From positions 80,649 through 144,648 of the forward strand of contig CAWJLP010000013.1 of assembly GCA_963843745.1 (NCBI GenBank): DNA of 64,000 nt. The letters are read 5' to 3'. Positions 44,211-51,870 of the stretch are shown here, piece by piece. Every line of letters starts with the position of its first letter. Position 1 is the first letter of the stretch. This stretch comes from Trebonia sp963843745 (GTDB taxonomy: Bacteria; Actinomycetota; Actinomycetes; Streptosporangiales; Streptosporangiaceae). Below the pieces are notes generated by a model. The model was not told the DNA's origin, did no database searches, and saw nothing but the letters and a program-made list of their open reading frames with translations. A program made the position numbers and the translations under genes.

Positions 44211-44609
44211 CTAATGTCGCTGGTCGGCATCGCCTGCGCTTTCGTCGCACACCGCTGTCACGTAGGACATGTTGGAGGGCAGTTCAAGACGTTCGAGCCC
44301 TGGCATCGAAACTCCGCGCGCGATCGCACGCGACAGCAAGTGCCCGTTGGCCGCTCGGCGTAGGTAGCCGGGCTCGTAGACCGATCCTGAAGCATGCTCT
44401 CGTCGACCGACGCTTCCCCCGTTGTCCCGTCGACGCTGGATCCCTGCTGCCTCGGACTGCAGGCGCGCCTGATACTCGGCCTCGTTGTCGAACGCTGCCA
44501 CGACCACGTGCTGTGTTTCGCGCCGCTCCGGGTCGTAGCGGTAGTGGCGCACGATGAACCGCTGGATGCTGTTGTGCCGGAGGTCTCTGCTGGGACTCAG
44601 CGCACCCAC
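44211..44609 (-). CDS. Possible hypothetical protein
   Basis: A frame of up to 132 residues with protein-like composition: HNSIQRFIVRHYRYDPERRE, HVVVAAFDNEAEYQARLQSE and YLRRAANGHLLSRAIARGVS. No family is recognised, the start is uncertain (GTG 44609) and no clear ribosome site is seen. The surrounding 44108-44950 shows no other credible gene. Confidence 0.35.
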   Translation of the reverse strand: MGALSPSRDLRHNSIQRFIVRHYRYDPERRETQHVVVAAFDNEAEYQARLQSEAAGIQRRRDNGGSVGRREHASGSVYEPGYLRRAANGHLLSRAIARGVSMPGLERLELPSNMSYVTAVCDESAGDADQRH

Positions 44610-44950
44610 TACTATCTGGGACTACCGGAACTCCTCGATGCGGTCGAATTTCCGACGGCGGTAGCCTTACCTGCGGGTATGCTGCCTGAGCTGGGATTTC
44701 ACTGCTCGCTGACTTTGCGTCGTTTCGTGGCGCTGATCAGCGTCTGCCGGAACAGAGACGGAACAGACAGTCCTGGGTCTGGCGGAGGCCGTCGAGAATG
44801 ACGTCGCCCTGGTGCTCGTCGCCGACAGACCTGGCTGGGAGATCTCCTCGCAGTCGGCTTGTAGGCCGCGTTGTGTGCTGGCATGGCCCGTGACCATGTA
44901 CTGCAAGAGGTATAGCTTCTGTCTCAGATAAACAATCAGGAGGTGTACGC

Positions 44951-45274
44951 ATGAATCAGTGGATGGCCGACGACCCGAAGGAGGCTGCTGAGAACGCCCC
45001 GATTGTCCAGCAGCTCTACGATGCGGGCATCGACCCGGACGAGTTGGACGTCAGTCCAGACGGCATATACACCGTGGTTCGCTACGACAGGAAGATCTGC
45101 TTCGCTCCGTCCGAATCTGAAGAGGAAAGTGAGCCCGAAGGCTGGGAGTATACGCTGTACGTCCTGCAATTCGGTTATTGGCATAACTCGAAGCAGGACT
45201 GGACTCGCGACGACGATAGTATGGTGACCGAGGTCTGCGTGGGCATCGGCCACGCGCGAACCAGCCAGGGATAA
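44951..45274 (+). CDS. Small acidic protein of unknown function
   Basis: A 107-aa protein from ATG 44951 with a very strong ribosome site (AGGAGGT, 44939-44945). It is notably acidic (PSESEEESEPEGWEY) and rich in Trp/Tyr, without membrane segments. Codons are less GC-biased than in neighbours, and the flanks are relics and IS sequence, so recent acquisition is likely. The composition resembles small immunity or antitoxin-type proteins, but no partner toxin is visible and no function is claimed. Confidence 0.65.
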   Translation: MNQWMADDPKEAAENAPIVQQLYDAGIDPDELDVSPDGIYTVVRYDRKICFAPSESEEESEPEGWEYTLYVLQFGYWHNSKQDWTRDDDSMVTEVCVGIGHARTSQG

Positions 45275-45355
45275 GAAATAGAGGGTATCCGTCTGTCGGC
45301 TACTTGACGAAGGTACCCATACTGTGCTCGGTCTCGACCAGGCGGCGTCTTGGAT

Positions 45356-45412
45356 AGCGGATTATGAGTCCGCTCCAGCTGTTCACTGCGTGTCTATGGG
45401 TGTCTATACGCG
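45356..45412. other. tRNA anticodon-arm relic with GTGTCTAT repeats (possible att remnant)
   Basis: On the minus strand AGCGGA-CTCATAA-TCCGCT (45356-45374) is a perfect tRNA anticodon arm with CAT in a 7-nt loop, but no acceptor stem exists. Next to it, TGTCTAT repeats (45391-45397 and 45401-45407) and further GTGTAGAC/AGACACC words follow to about 45470, like integrase arm sites. The remainder of 45275-45552 holds no gene. Confidence 0.45.
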
Positions 45413-45552
45413 CAGGTTGCAGGCCAGTGTAGACGGCTGAAGACACCCCCAGACGCACACAGACTGCAACCGGCAGCTGCCGCCCTCTTCGACGGGTACT
45501 GGTGCAGTAACGTCAGCGTCTATGGCGAGAATCCAATTGCCATGAGGGGAGT

Positions 45553-45981
45553 TCACAATCTTCCTGCCAGCCTCCTCCGTATCCAGACAACCACGAGGAC
45601 GATCACCACGAGAATTATCAGCCACAAGAACACCAAAGAGCTGGTTCTCTGGGGAGGGTCATACCCGGCCGCGACGCACTCGCGAGGAGGGGAGACCCCG
45701 ACGCTGAACCTGACGTCGAACTGGGCACCCCCCGCCGTCAGGATCACGTAGCTTTCCCCGGAACCTGCGTTCGACGGGACCACCAGGGTCACGGGGATGC
45801 TCGCTGATGCCCCGGGGAGGATTTCGGCCGGGGAGACTTTCAGCCACGTCATGGCATCCGCCGGATTGGCCGAGTACGTGACATTCATCGGGGAGTCTCC
45901 CGTGTTCTTCACGTTCAGGGGAGTCATCGGGTAGCTGTGCCCGGGGGAGGCGGAGCCCCGGATGCAGATCAGTGGGTTCAC
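45553..45981 (-). CDS. Membrane-anchored beta-sandwich protein, probably truncated at the N-terminus
   Basis: 142 residues: an immunoglobulin-like beta domain (PMTPLNVKNTGDSPMNVTYS, PADAMTWLKVSPAEILPGAS, IPVTLVVPSNAGSGESYVIL) followed by one C-terminal membrane helix (SSLVFLWLIILVVIVLVVVW) and a basic tail. No signal peptide is present although the topology needs export, and the GTG start abuts a transporter relic, so the true N-terminus may be lost. Confidence 0.6.
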   Translation of the reverse strand: MNPLICIRGSASPGHSYPMTPLNVKNTGDSPMNVTYSANPADAMTWLKVSPAEILPGASASIPVTLVVPSNAGSGESYVILTAGGAQFDVRFSVGVSPPRECVAAGYDPPQRTSSLVFLWLIILVVIVLVVVWIRRRLAGRL

Positions 45982-46157
45982 GTCTTCCTCTGTTCACCGG
46001 GCTGCTCGGCGGCCGCGCGGCGTATACCTGGGGCGACCGGGCGCTGGCGCTGGCGTGGTCGGGCTTCGGGAACCTCATCGGCGGCATCGCCCCGGTGACC
46101 TCAATCCTGCTGCTACAAATGCCGCACCGGATCGCCGAAGAGCGAACCCAGCGCTAA
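45982..46157 (+). pseudogene. C-terminal relic of a formate/nitrite-transporter-like membrane protein
   Basis: The plus strand reads LPLFTGLLGGRAAYTWGDRA, LALAWSGFGNLIGGIAPVTS and ends HRIAEERTQR. The GNLIGG segment in a final helix resembles the last transmembrane helix of FNT-family proteins. The rest of the gene is absent. Identification is by motif resemblance only. Confidence 0.4.
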
Positions 46158-46390
46158 CCGTTCGCTGCCGGGCCGCCGCGGTCAGCGGAGTCAAACTCCC
46201 CCGTCCCGTCCGGCGTCCCCTGCCCAGGGACCTCCGGGTAGCGGTGGCTCCCGCTGGCCGGCACAACGCCGGGGTCCCCATCGCCGGACGACATCAGCTC
46301 GATCTTCACGTAGCGCGTGATGTCTTTCCACTGGGTGGCGACCAGCGCGCCCGCGAGCGCGCCAGCCAGCGCGAATCCTGCCTTGCCCAT
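46154..46390 (-). CDS. Small single-helix protein (DUF6893-like)
   Basis: 78 residues from ATG 46390, with GGAGGA seven bases upstream. MGKAGFALAGALAGALVATQ is a hydrophobic N-terminal segment, followed by WKDITRYVKIELMSSG and a Pro/Gly/Asp-rich tail. The helix followed by (D/S)xxRYxKIxxM is typical of small actinomycete proteins of unknown function. A GTG at 46396 is the alternative start. Confidence 0.6.
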   Translation of the reverse strand: MGKAGFALAGALAGALVATQWKDITRYVKIELMSSGDGDPGVVPASGSHRYPEVPGQGTPDGTGEFDSADRGGPAANG

Positions 46391-46611
46391 CACCACGTCC
46401 TCCTTCGGCCGTCACAGTCCCCTTAGACTGCCCTGCCTGGGCCGATGAAACTCGCCAGGCAGCGATGCCGTGCCCCGATTGCGATCATGGCGATGAGCGC
46501 CACGAGCTGTCAGCCGCTACCGCAGCAGACCGATGATCTCCTCGGTGTGAACGAGTGACAGCAGGGTCAATGCAGGTCATCTGGGCAGGCCAGAGGGCTG
46601 ATGACGGGTGA

Positions 46612-47680
46612 TCGCGGGTATCTGAGGGCGATGCGGTTGCTGTGCCGCAGTCGGCACGGCGTGCTGGTGGTGGACGAGACCGGGTTCCTGAAGAAGGGCA
46701 CCAGGTCGGCCGGGGGCAGCGGCAGTACTCGGGCACCGCCGGGCGGGTCGGGAACTGCCAGCTGGGCGTGTTCTGCGCGTACGTGACAGGCAAGGGCCGC
46801 GCGCTGGTCGACGCGAGCTGTACCTGCCAGGTCGTGGACCGATGACCGGGACCGTTGCCGCCAGGCCGCGGTGCCCGATGACGTGCAGTTCGCCACCAAG
46901 CCGGAGCTCGCCCGGCTGATGCTGGGCGGGCGCTGGACGCGGGTGCGCGGCTGGGTGAGCGGATGAGGACGGCCGGGACGGCAAGTTCCGGGGCTGGCTG
47001 GAGCAGCGCCGCGTCAGCTACGTCGTCGCCGTGGACAGCAGGCAGGCCGTGCCCGGCAGCGCCGGGACCTCCCGCGCCGACGCCCTGGCCGCGCACGCCC
47101 CGGATCAGGCATGGAAGCGGCGCAGCTGCGGGAACGGCTCCAAGGGACCCCGGGTCTTCGACTGGGCGGCCGCGACCCTGCCCGACGACGGCAGCGAGCC
47201 GGGCTGGTCCCGGTACCTGCTGGCCCGCCGCGCACTGACCCGCAACGCAAAGGACGAGCACGAGCTCGCCTACTACCTGTGCTGCGCACCCGCCGGGACA
47301 GCCGACGAGGAGCTGATCCGGGTAGCCGGGTCCCGCTGGGCCGTCGAGGAGTGCTTCCAGACCGCCGAGAACGAGACCGGCCTGGACCACTACCAGGTCC
47401 GCCGCTACGACGCCTGGTACCGGCACGTCACCCTCGCCATGCTGGCGCACGCCTACCTGGCTGTCACGGCGGCGACCGCCCCAAAAGCCCTGGCAGCGGC
47501 CTCATCCCGGTCACGCTCGGCGAGGTCCGCCGTCTCCTGGCACACCCAATGACCCGCGTCCCCTGCCGCGCCGCCGTATGGGCCTGGTCCCGCTGGCGCC
47601 GCACCCACCAGCACCGGACCAGAACCAGCCACTACCAGCGAAGACAGGCCAACTACAACGAAGTGCTGCTGTCGTATTAA
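46612..47680 (+). mobile_element. Degenerate IS701-family transposase
   Basis: DDE transposase pieces in several frames: VLVVDETGFLKKGTRSAG (first catalytic Asp), RQYSGTAGRVGNCQLGVFCA, DDVQFATKPELARLML, GKFRGWLEQRRVSYVVAVDS, WAVEECFQTAENETGLDHYQ (Glu box), and a tail WAWSRWRRTHQHRTRTSHYQ ending near 47680. The N-terminal ~100 residues are missing and at least four shifts are present. No intact terminal repeats are seen. Confidence 0.8.
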
Positions 47681-47792
47681 TACTGCAACGGCACTTACCG
47701 TTGGCCGGGTAGGTATCCGGGTTGCCGGTAGCAGCACAGCCGGGCTTGGTCTGGCGTCGTCGCTGCTAGCGGGACTCAGGATCGGCTCGCCC

Positions 47793-48761
47793 TTAGGTCT
47801 GTCTGCTCAGCACGAGCTTGCCTGTGGCTTGGCGGTGAGCGATCGCGTGCAGGGCGTCGCGGGCCTGCGCGAACGGGTAGATCTGGACGGGAGGATCGGG
47901 CAGCGCTCCGGCTCGCCGCAGCCTGAGCAGCCGGGCCCATAGGTCTGTCACCGTTCCTGGCTGCTGTTCGAAGAACTCCCGGGAGGCGGCGCCTAGCACG
48001 CTGGTGTTGCCGAGCAGGAGCCGGTTTACCTTGACGGCGGGGATCTCGCCGCCGCTGAACCCCACGATGACCAGCCGGCCTTCGGGTGCAAGCGACCGGA
48101 GGCTGTCGGTCATCCGGTCCCCGCCGACCGGGTCGAGGACGATGTCGACTGCCCGTTCCCCCACCCGGTCGCGCACCGCAGCGAGCCAGCCGCCGCTCAG
48201 CACGGCGTGGTGTGCCCCGCACTGCAGCGCGAACTGCTTCTTGGCCTGGTCACTGACGACCGCGACGGTGCGCAGCCCCAGGGCCCGCCCGACGGCGATC
48301 GCGGCGGTGCCGACGCCTCCGGCCGCGCCGTGCACCAGCAGCGTCTCGCCGGCCTGCGCCCGTGCCCGCCGGGCCAGCGCGAACAGGGCGGTCAGGCAGT
48401 TCAGCGGAGCGGCCGCGCCCGCTTCGAAGCTCATGTCGGCCGGCAACGGCAGCACCCGGGCCGCCGGGGCGCTGATGACCTCCTGCCAGCAGCCATACGA
48501 CTGCAGCACCGCAACCCGCTGGCCCGCCGCCAGGCCGGCCTCGGGCGGGGCAGACCGGATGACTCCGGCGGCGTCCATGCCCGGCGTGTAGGGCAGCGGC
48601 ACTTTCATCTGGTAGGCGCCTTTGGTCTGCAGCAGGTCCGCGAACGACACGCCGGCGGCGACCACATCGATAACCACGCCGCCATCGGCGGCTGGCTCTG
48701 CTCCTTCCGTCCACTGAACATCATCAGGGCCGCTGAAGCCTACGATCTTATGAGCGAACAC
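47793..48761 (-). CDS. NADPH:quinone oxidoreductase (zeta-crystallin-type MDR)
   Basis: A 322-aa medium-chain reductase without zinc ligands. It has a GroES-like domain (VVIDVVAAGVSFADLLQTKG, YTPGMDAAGVI), the nucleotide fold LLVHGAAGGVGTAAIAVGRA, DIVLDPVGGDRM and GRLVIVGFSGGEIP, and ends HRQATGKLVLSRQT. It reduces quinones or related enones with NADPH in the cytoplasm. The start is GTG 48761 with GGAGGGAG upstream. It is intact but lies between two IS701-family relics, so it may be cargo or a bystander. Confidence 0.88.
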   Translation of the reverse strand: MFAHKIVGFSGPDDVQWTEGAEPAADGGVVIDVVAAGVSFADLLQTKGAYQMKVPLPYTPGMDAAGVIRSAPPEAGLAAGQRVAVLQSYGCWQEVISAPAARVLPLPADMSFEAGAAAPLNCLTALFALARRARAQAGETLLVHGAAGGVGTAAIAVGRALGLRTVAVVSDQAKKQFALQCGAHHAVLSGGWLAAVRDRVGERAVDIVLDPVGGDRMTDSLRSLAPEGRLVIVGFSGGEIPAVKVNRLLLGNTSVLGAASREFFEQQPGTVTDLWARLLRLRRAGALPDPPVQIYPFAQARDALHAIAHRQATGKLVLSRQT

Positions 48762-48905
48762 CTGCCACTCCCTCCAGGCCCGCGACCAGGCCAGGCACAT
48801 ACTCCCGCAGCCGAGCCCGCGGCTCAGCACGCCCGAACCGGCCCGCGATCCGCTCGTGCACCCGGGCCGGCTCTCCGGCAGCAAGCTCCACTATGCGCTC
48901 AATGA

Positions 48906-49335
48906 TCACTCACGGCAGGGTTCTGGCTCGGCGCTCTGGGGTGCCGCGCAGTGACTTGGCGCCCAGTAACCGCGGCCGCGTTTCTGCCCGGCCCGCACCG
49001 CGATCCGCGCCCAGTGGTACTCGCGCGGGCCGTGCGCCCCGGCCCCGGCCGAGATCTTCTGCCAGGCCGTGACGGAAGGGCGGCGATCAGCGCGTCGGCC
49101 CGCTGCTCGCCGGCGGGCGTGGTCAGCGTGTCGCTGCACCGGATCGCCATCACGTACCAGATGTCCTTCTCTTCCTGCCAGGCCTGCAGCCACTTGGCCT
49201 GCCCGTAGGCCTCATCGGCGTGAACCAGGCGAACGGCACCCCGGCCGCGATGGCCCGGCCGATCATCGCCTGCGCCTGCCGCGGCTTGGTCGTGAACTCC
49301 ACGTCCTGCGGGATAACCGGCCTCCCGGCACCCCT
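48906..49335 (-). mobile_element. Second, different IS701-family relic
   Basis: The minus strand, over several frames, gives IPQDVEFTTKPRQAQAMIGR, AIAAGVPFAWFT, then VMAIRCSDTLTTPAGEQRAD and ADALIAAL, then AHGPREYHWARIAVRAGQKR and GRGYW. The conserved order matches the catalytic core of another IS701-group transposase. Both ends are missing. It abuts the integrase fragment. Confidence 0.65.
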
Positions 49336-49392
49336 CAGGGTCCTCCGCCCAGGACTGCGGCAGGTACAGCTCCCCGGTCGATCGCCGCTCCC

Positions 49393-49752
49393 CTCCCTAA
49401 CCTGTGCGTGACCGCGCTGAAGCTCCGCAGGCAGCAGCAGGACGCCGACCGCGAGCATGCCGCCAGTGGCTGGACGGAGACCGGCCTGGTGTTCACCACG
49501 CCGATTGAGCCGCGGAACTTCACCCGCAGCTTCGACCGGCGTATCGGCAAGGCACAGGTCCGCCGGATCACTGTCCATGGCACCCGTAAGTCATGCGGGT
49601 CGCTGCTGGCCGCCCTCGACGTCCACCCGCGCGTGGCCATGCAGATTCTGCGGGATAGCAAGATCGCCATCACGATGGAGATCTACACCGAAGTCGTGTC
49701 CTCGGCGACACGTGAAGCGCTCCGCAAGCTCGGTGACCAGCTCGGCCCCTGA
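49393..49752 (+). pseudogene. C-terminal fragment of a tyrosine integrase
   Basis: 119 residues of a phage-type integrase catalytic domain: LPNLCVTALKLRRQQQDADR, GLVFTTPIEPRNFTRSFDRR, ITVHGTRKSCGSLLAALDVH (HxxR box), AMQILRDSKIAITMEIYTEV (Tyr nucleophile). The conserved His of LRHSKI is Asp here, and the N-terminal core-binding part is gone, so it is inactive. It ends 78 nt before tRNA-Thr, the classical integrase-attR position. Confidence 0.78.
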
Positions 49753-49778
49753 GGCGACTGCTGCACTTTGCTGCTGCC

Positions 49779-49818
49779 CCAGCATGCAAAATGGCCGGTT
49801 CCTTGATCGGAACCGGCC
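49779..49818 (-). terminator. tRNA-Thr terminator, right copy of the 37-nt element
   Basis: Perfect 10-bp stem GGCCGGTTCC/GGAACCGGCC (49793-49802 with 49809-49818), loop TTGATC, followed on the minus strand by ATTTTGC. It terminates tRNA-Thr. Bases 49779-49815 repeat 21781-21817 (35 of 37 identical). Confidence 0.85.
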
Positions 49819-49829
49819 TCTGACCTGGG

Positions 49830-49902
49830 AGCCCCGTTACGGAATCGAACCGTAGACCTTCTCCTTACCATGGAGACGCTCTGCCGACTGAGCTAACGGG
49901 GC
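49830..49902 (-). tRNA. tRNA-Thr (GGT)
   Basis: A 73-nt cloverleaf on the minus strand: acceptor GCCCCGT/ACGGGGC, D-arm TAGCTCAGTCGGCAGAGC, anticodon stem TCTCC/GGAGA around ATGGTAA (anticodon GGT), T-arm GGTTCGATTCC, discriminator T. An integrase fragment and a terminator repeat lie on its 3' side. Confidence 0.95.
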
Positions 49903-49976
49903 TTGTCGCGCGTACCGAGCATAGCGCACTCGAGCCGTGCTCTTGCGTTCAGTTCCGGCCCGGGCCGTCTTACCTC

Positions 49977-49990
49977 AGGTGAGTTCACCT
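49977..49990. promoter_or_regulatory. Perfect dyad AGGTGA-GT-TCACCT
   Basis: This 6+6 palindrome lies between tRNA-Thr and the stalk-protein gene, about 245 nt before its start, so it may be an operator or a tRNA promoter element. The rest of 49903-50233 shows no gene. Confidence 0.35.
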
Positions 49991-50233
49991 ATCACTCGCA
50001 GCCTCGCCTCACTGAAGCCAATTCAGTACGGTGATGACCGCACAAAGTGCACCTTGCTTAACGCGCACTTAACCCCGTCTAGGCGAACTCTATGGTCAGA
50101 TCATCGGTGATAAGGCGTGATCGTTCGCGGACGGTGGGTAGGAGTGGACTAGCACTGGGCACTGTCGTTGGTGTCCAATGGGGGCGTACGGCACGAGCAC
50201 GGCATACCACGAACAGCACGGGCAGGGCCTTTC

Positions 50234-51775
50234 ATGCGGATCGCGCACGTACAACCGGCGGTGGTCGGCGTCGTGACTGGGGGTGTCCTGGCTGCGGCGG
50301 CTTCGGGGTTCTCGCTGGCAGCGCCGGCAGCTCAGCCTGTCGAGCTGGCGGCCGCGCTCGCCACGTCCACCGGGGTCATACAGCAATGCCAGCCGCTGCC
50401 GCAGCCCACTTCCTCGCCAACCGCGACGCCTACGCCGACCGCGACTCCCAGCAACTCGCCTAGCCCGCAGCCGTCCACGAGCGATCCGACCGCGAGCACC
50501 TCCGCCACGGCTACCTCGACCGCGACCGCCTCGAAGTCGCCGACCGCGAGCACGGATCCCTCGCCCTCCGCGCATACCGCGACCGCCACCACTAGTTCAT
50601 CGGCGTCTTCGACGGCATCGACGTCGGCCAAGCCGAGCACCACCACGGCCACCGCCAAGTCATCGACTAGTTCCACCCCGACACCGGCTAAGACCTCCAG
50701 CACGACCGCGAAGCCCGGCACAACGCAGGCCAAGACCGTCAGCGCCGTCTCGAAGGCCACCGCGACCGCGACGCCAACCCCGTCGGCGACGACAACCGAC
50801 CCGCCGACCAGCAGCAGCCCCGCCCCGTCCACCACCAGCCCCACGGCTCAGCCTGGGCAGGTCAGCCTCTGCGTGGCGGTACAGCCCGCCAAGTCCAGCA
50901 TCCAGCGCGGGCAAACCGCCCTGTGGACGGTGACCGCCTGGACGCAAGGCGGCAACGTGCCCGACGCGACCATCCGCCTGATGGCCGCGCCCGCTAGCCT
51001 CAAGCCGACGTTCAGCTTCGGCTGCGGCAGCCACGACGGCAGCGCGTCGTGCGACCTCGGCGCCCTGGACACGAAGTCCGCCCAGCGTCAGCTGCAGGCG
51101 AAGATCGCCGTCGCGGCCACAGCGACCACAGTGACCTCGGTCCGGTTGACGGCCGCGGCCAGCGCGGCGGGCCTGACCACGGATCCGCAGGCATCGGCGA
51201 CCGTGTCCGTCACCGCCGCCAGCCCCGCCGCGACGAACTCTGCCGACCCGAGCGCATCGGGCGGCACCGACGTGTCCCCGCTGACGGCCGGCAACCTGCC
51301 GTACCTGCCCAGCGCCAGCCCGGTGCTCAGCCCGGGCGGCAACGCGGCGGGCCTGTTCCCGACGCTCACGCCATCCGCGGATCCGCCGACGGCCAAGCAA
51401 GACCCGGAAAAGACCCAGCCAGTCGCGAACACGTCCGCGCTCCCGCAGGAGGGACCCGTCATCGGCGCTCAGCTGGCCGGCCTCGCGGTGCTCGCGCTGG
51501 CGTTCTTGCTCGCGGCCGCCAGGCTGTCGTTCCGCAGGCGCTCAGCTCCCGCCCAGAGCGGCCCCGCGTCACCTGGGAAGCCCGCAGAACCGTCAGACCC
51601 GCCGGGCGAGCCGCCGGCTGAGCAGCTAAGGGACCAGACCGTCGGACCTGCCGGATCGCGTAATCGACCCGGTTCGACGGATCCACGCTGTCCTCTGCCA
51701 CCTGCGGCAACCGGGGCTCCTGTCGCAGTCGGCACGATCGGGGTGGACTGGCGTCTCAGCTCCGGCCGACCTTAA
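50234..51775 (+). CDS. Ser/Thr/Ala/Pro-rich cell-surface stalk protein
   Basis: About 513 residues from ATG 50234. The signal peptide ends near AAPAAQP. A long low-complexity stalk rich in Thr, Ser, Ala and Pro (about 60-215, likely O-mannosylated) follows. Next is a small domain with three cysteines (SLCVAVQPAKSSIQRGQTAL, FSFGCGSHDGSASCDLGALD), a second linker, a membrane helix (GAQLAGLAVLALAFLLAAAR) and a Pro-rich cytoplasmic tail. This is the layout of a wall-spanning adhesin or sensor. No sortase motif is seen. Function is not recognised. Confidence 0.75.
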   Translation: MRIAHVQPAVVGVVTGGVLAAAASGFSLAAPAAQPVELAAALATSTGVIQQCQPLPQPTSSPTATPTPTATPSNSPSPQPSTSDPTASTSATATSTATASKSPTASTDPSPSAHTATATTSSSASSTASTSAKPSTTTATAKSSTSSTPTPAKTSSTTAKPGTTQAKTVSAVSKATATATPTPSATTTDPPTSSSPAPSTTSPTAQPGQVSLCVAVQPAKSSIQRGQTALWTVTAWTQGGNVPDATIRLMAAPASLKPTFSFGCGSHDGSASCDLGALDTKSAQRQLQAKIAVAATATTVTSVRLTAAASAAGLTTDPQASATVSVTAASPAATNSADPSASGGTDVSPLTAGNLPYLPSASPVLSPGGNAAGLFPTLTPSADPPTAKQDPEKTQPVANTSALPQEGPVIGAQLAGLAVLALAFLLAAARLSFRRRSAPAQSGPASPGKPAEPSDPPGEPPAEQLRDQTVGPAGSRNRPGSTDPRCPLPPAATGAPVAVGTIGVDWRLSSGRP

Positions 51776-51870
51776 GGCCAGGGATCCAGTGCTCCCCTGT
51801 CATGCTTATATACGTCGCAGGTGCCAGGAACCAGCCGTGTGCACGGTTGGCAGGGTAAGGGGGATGGCTG

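Noticed and set aside
45356..45374. Functional tRNA gene with CAT anticodon
   Set aside because: Only the anticodon arm is present; no acceptor stem or proper T-arm can be built around it.
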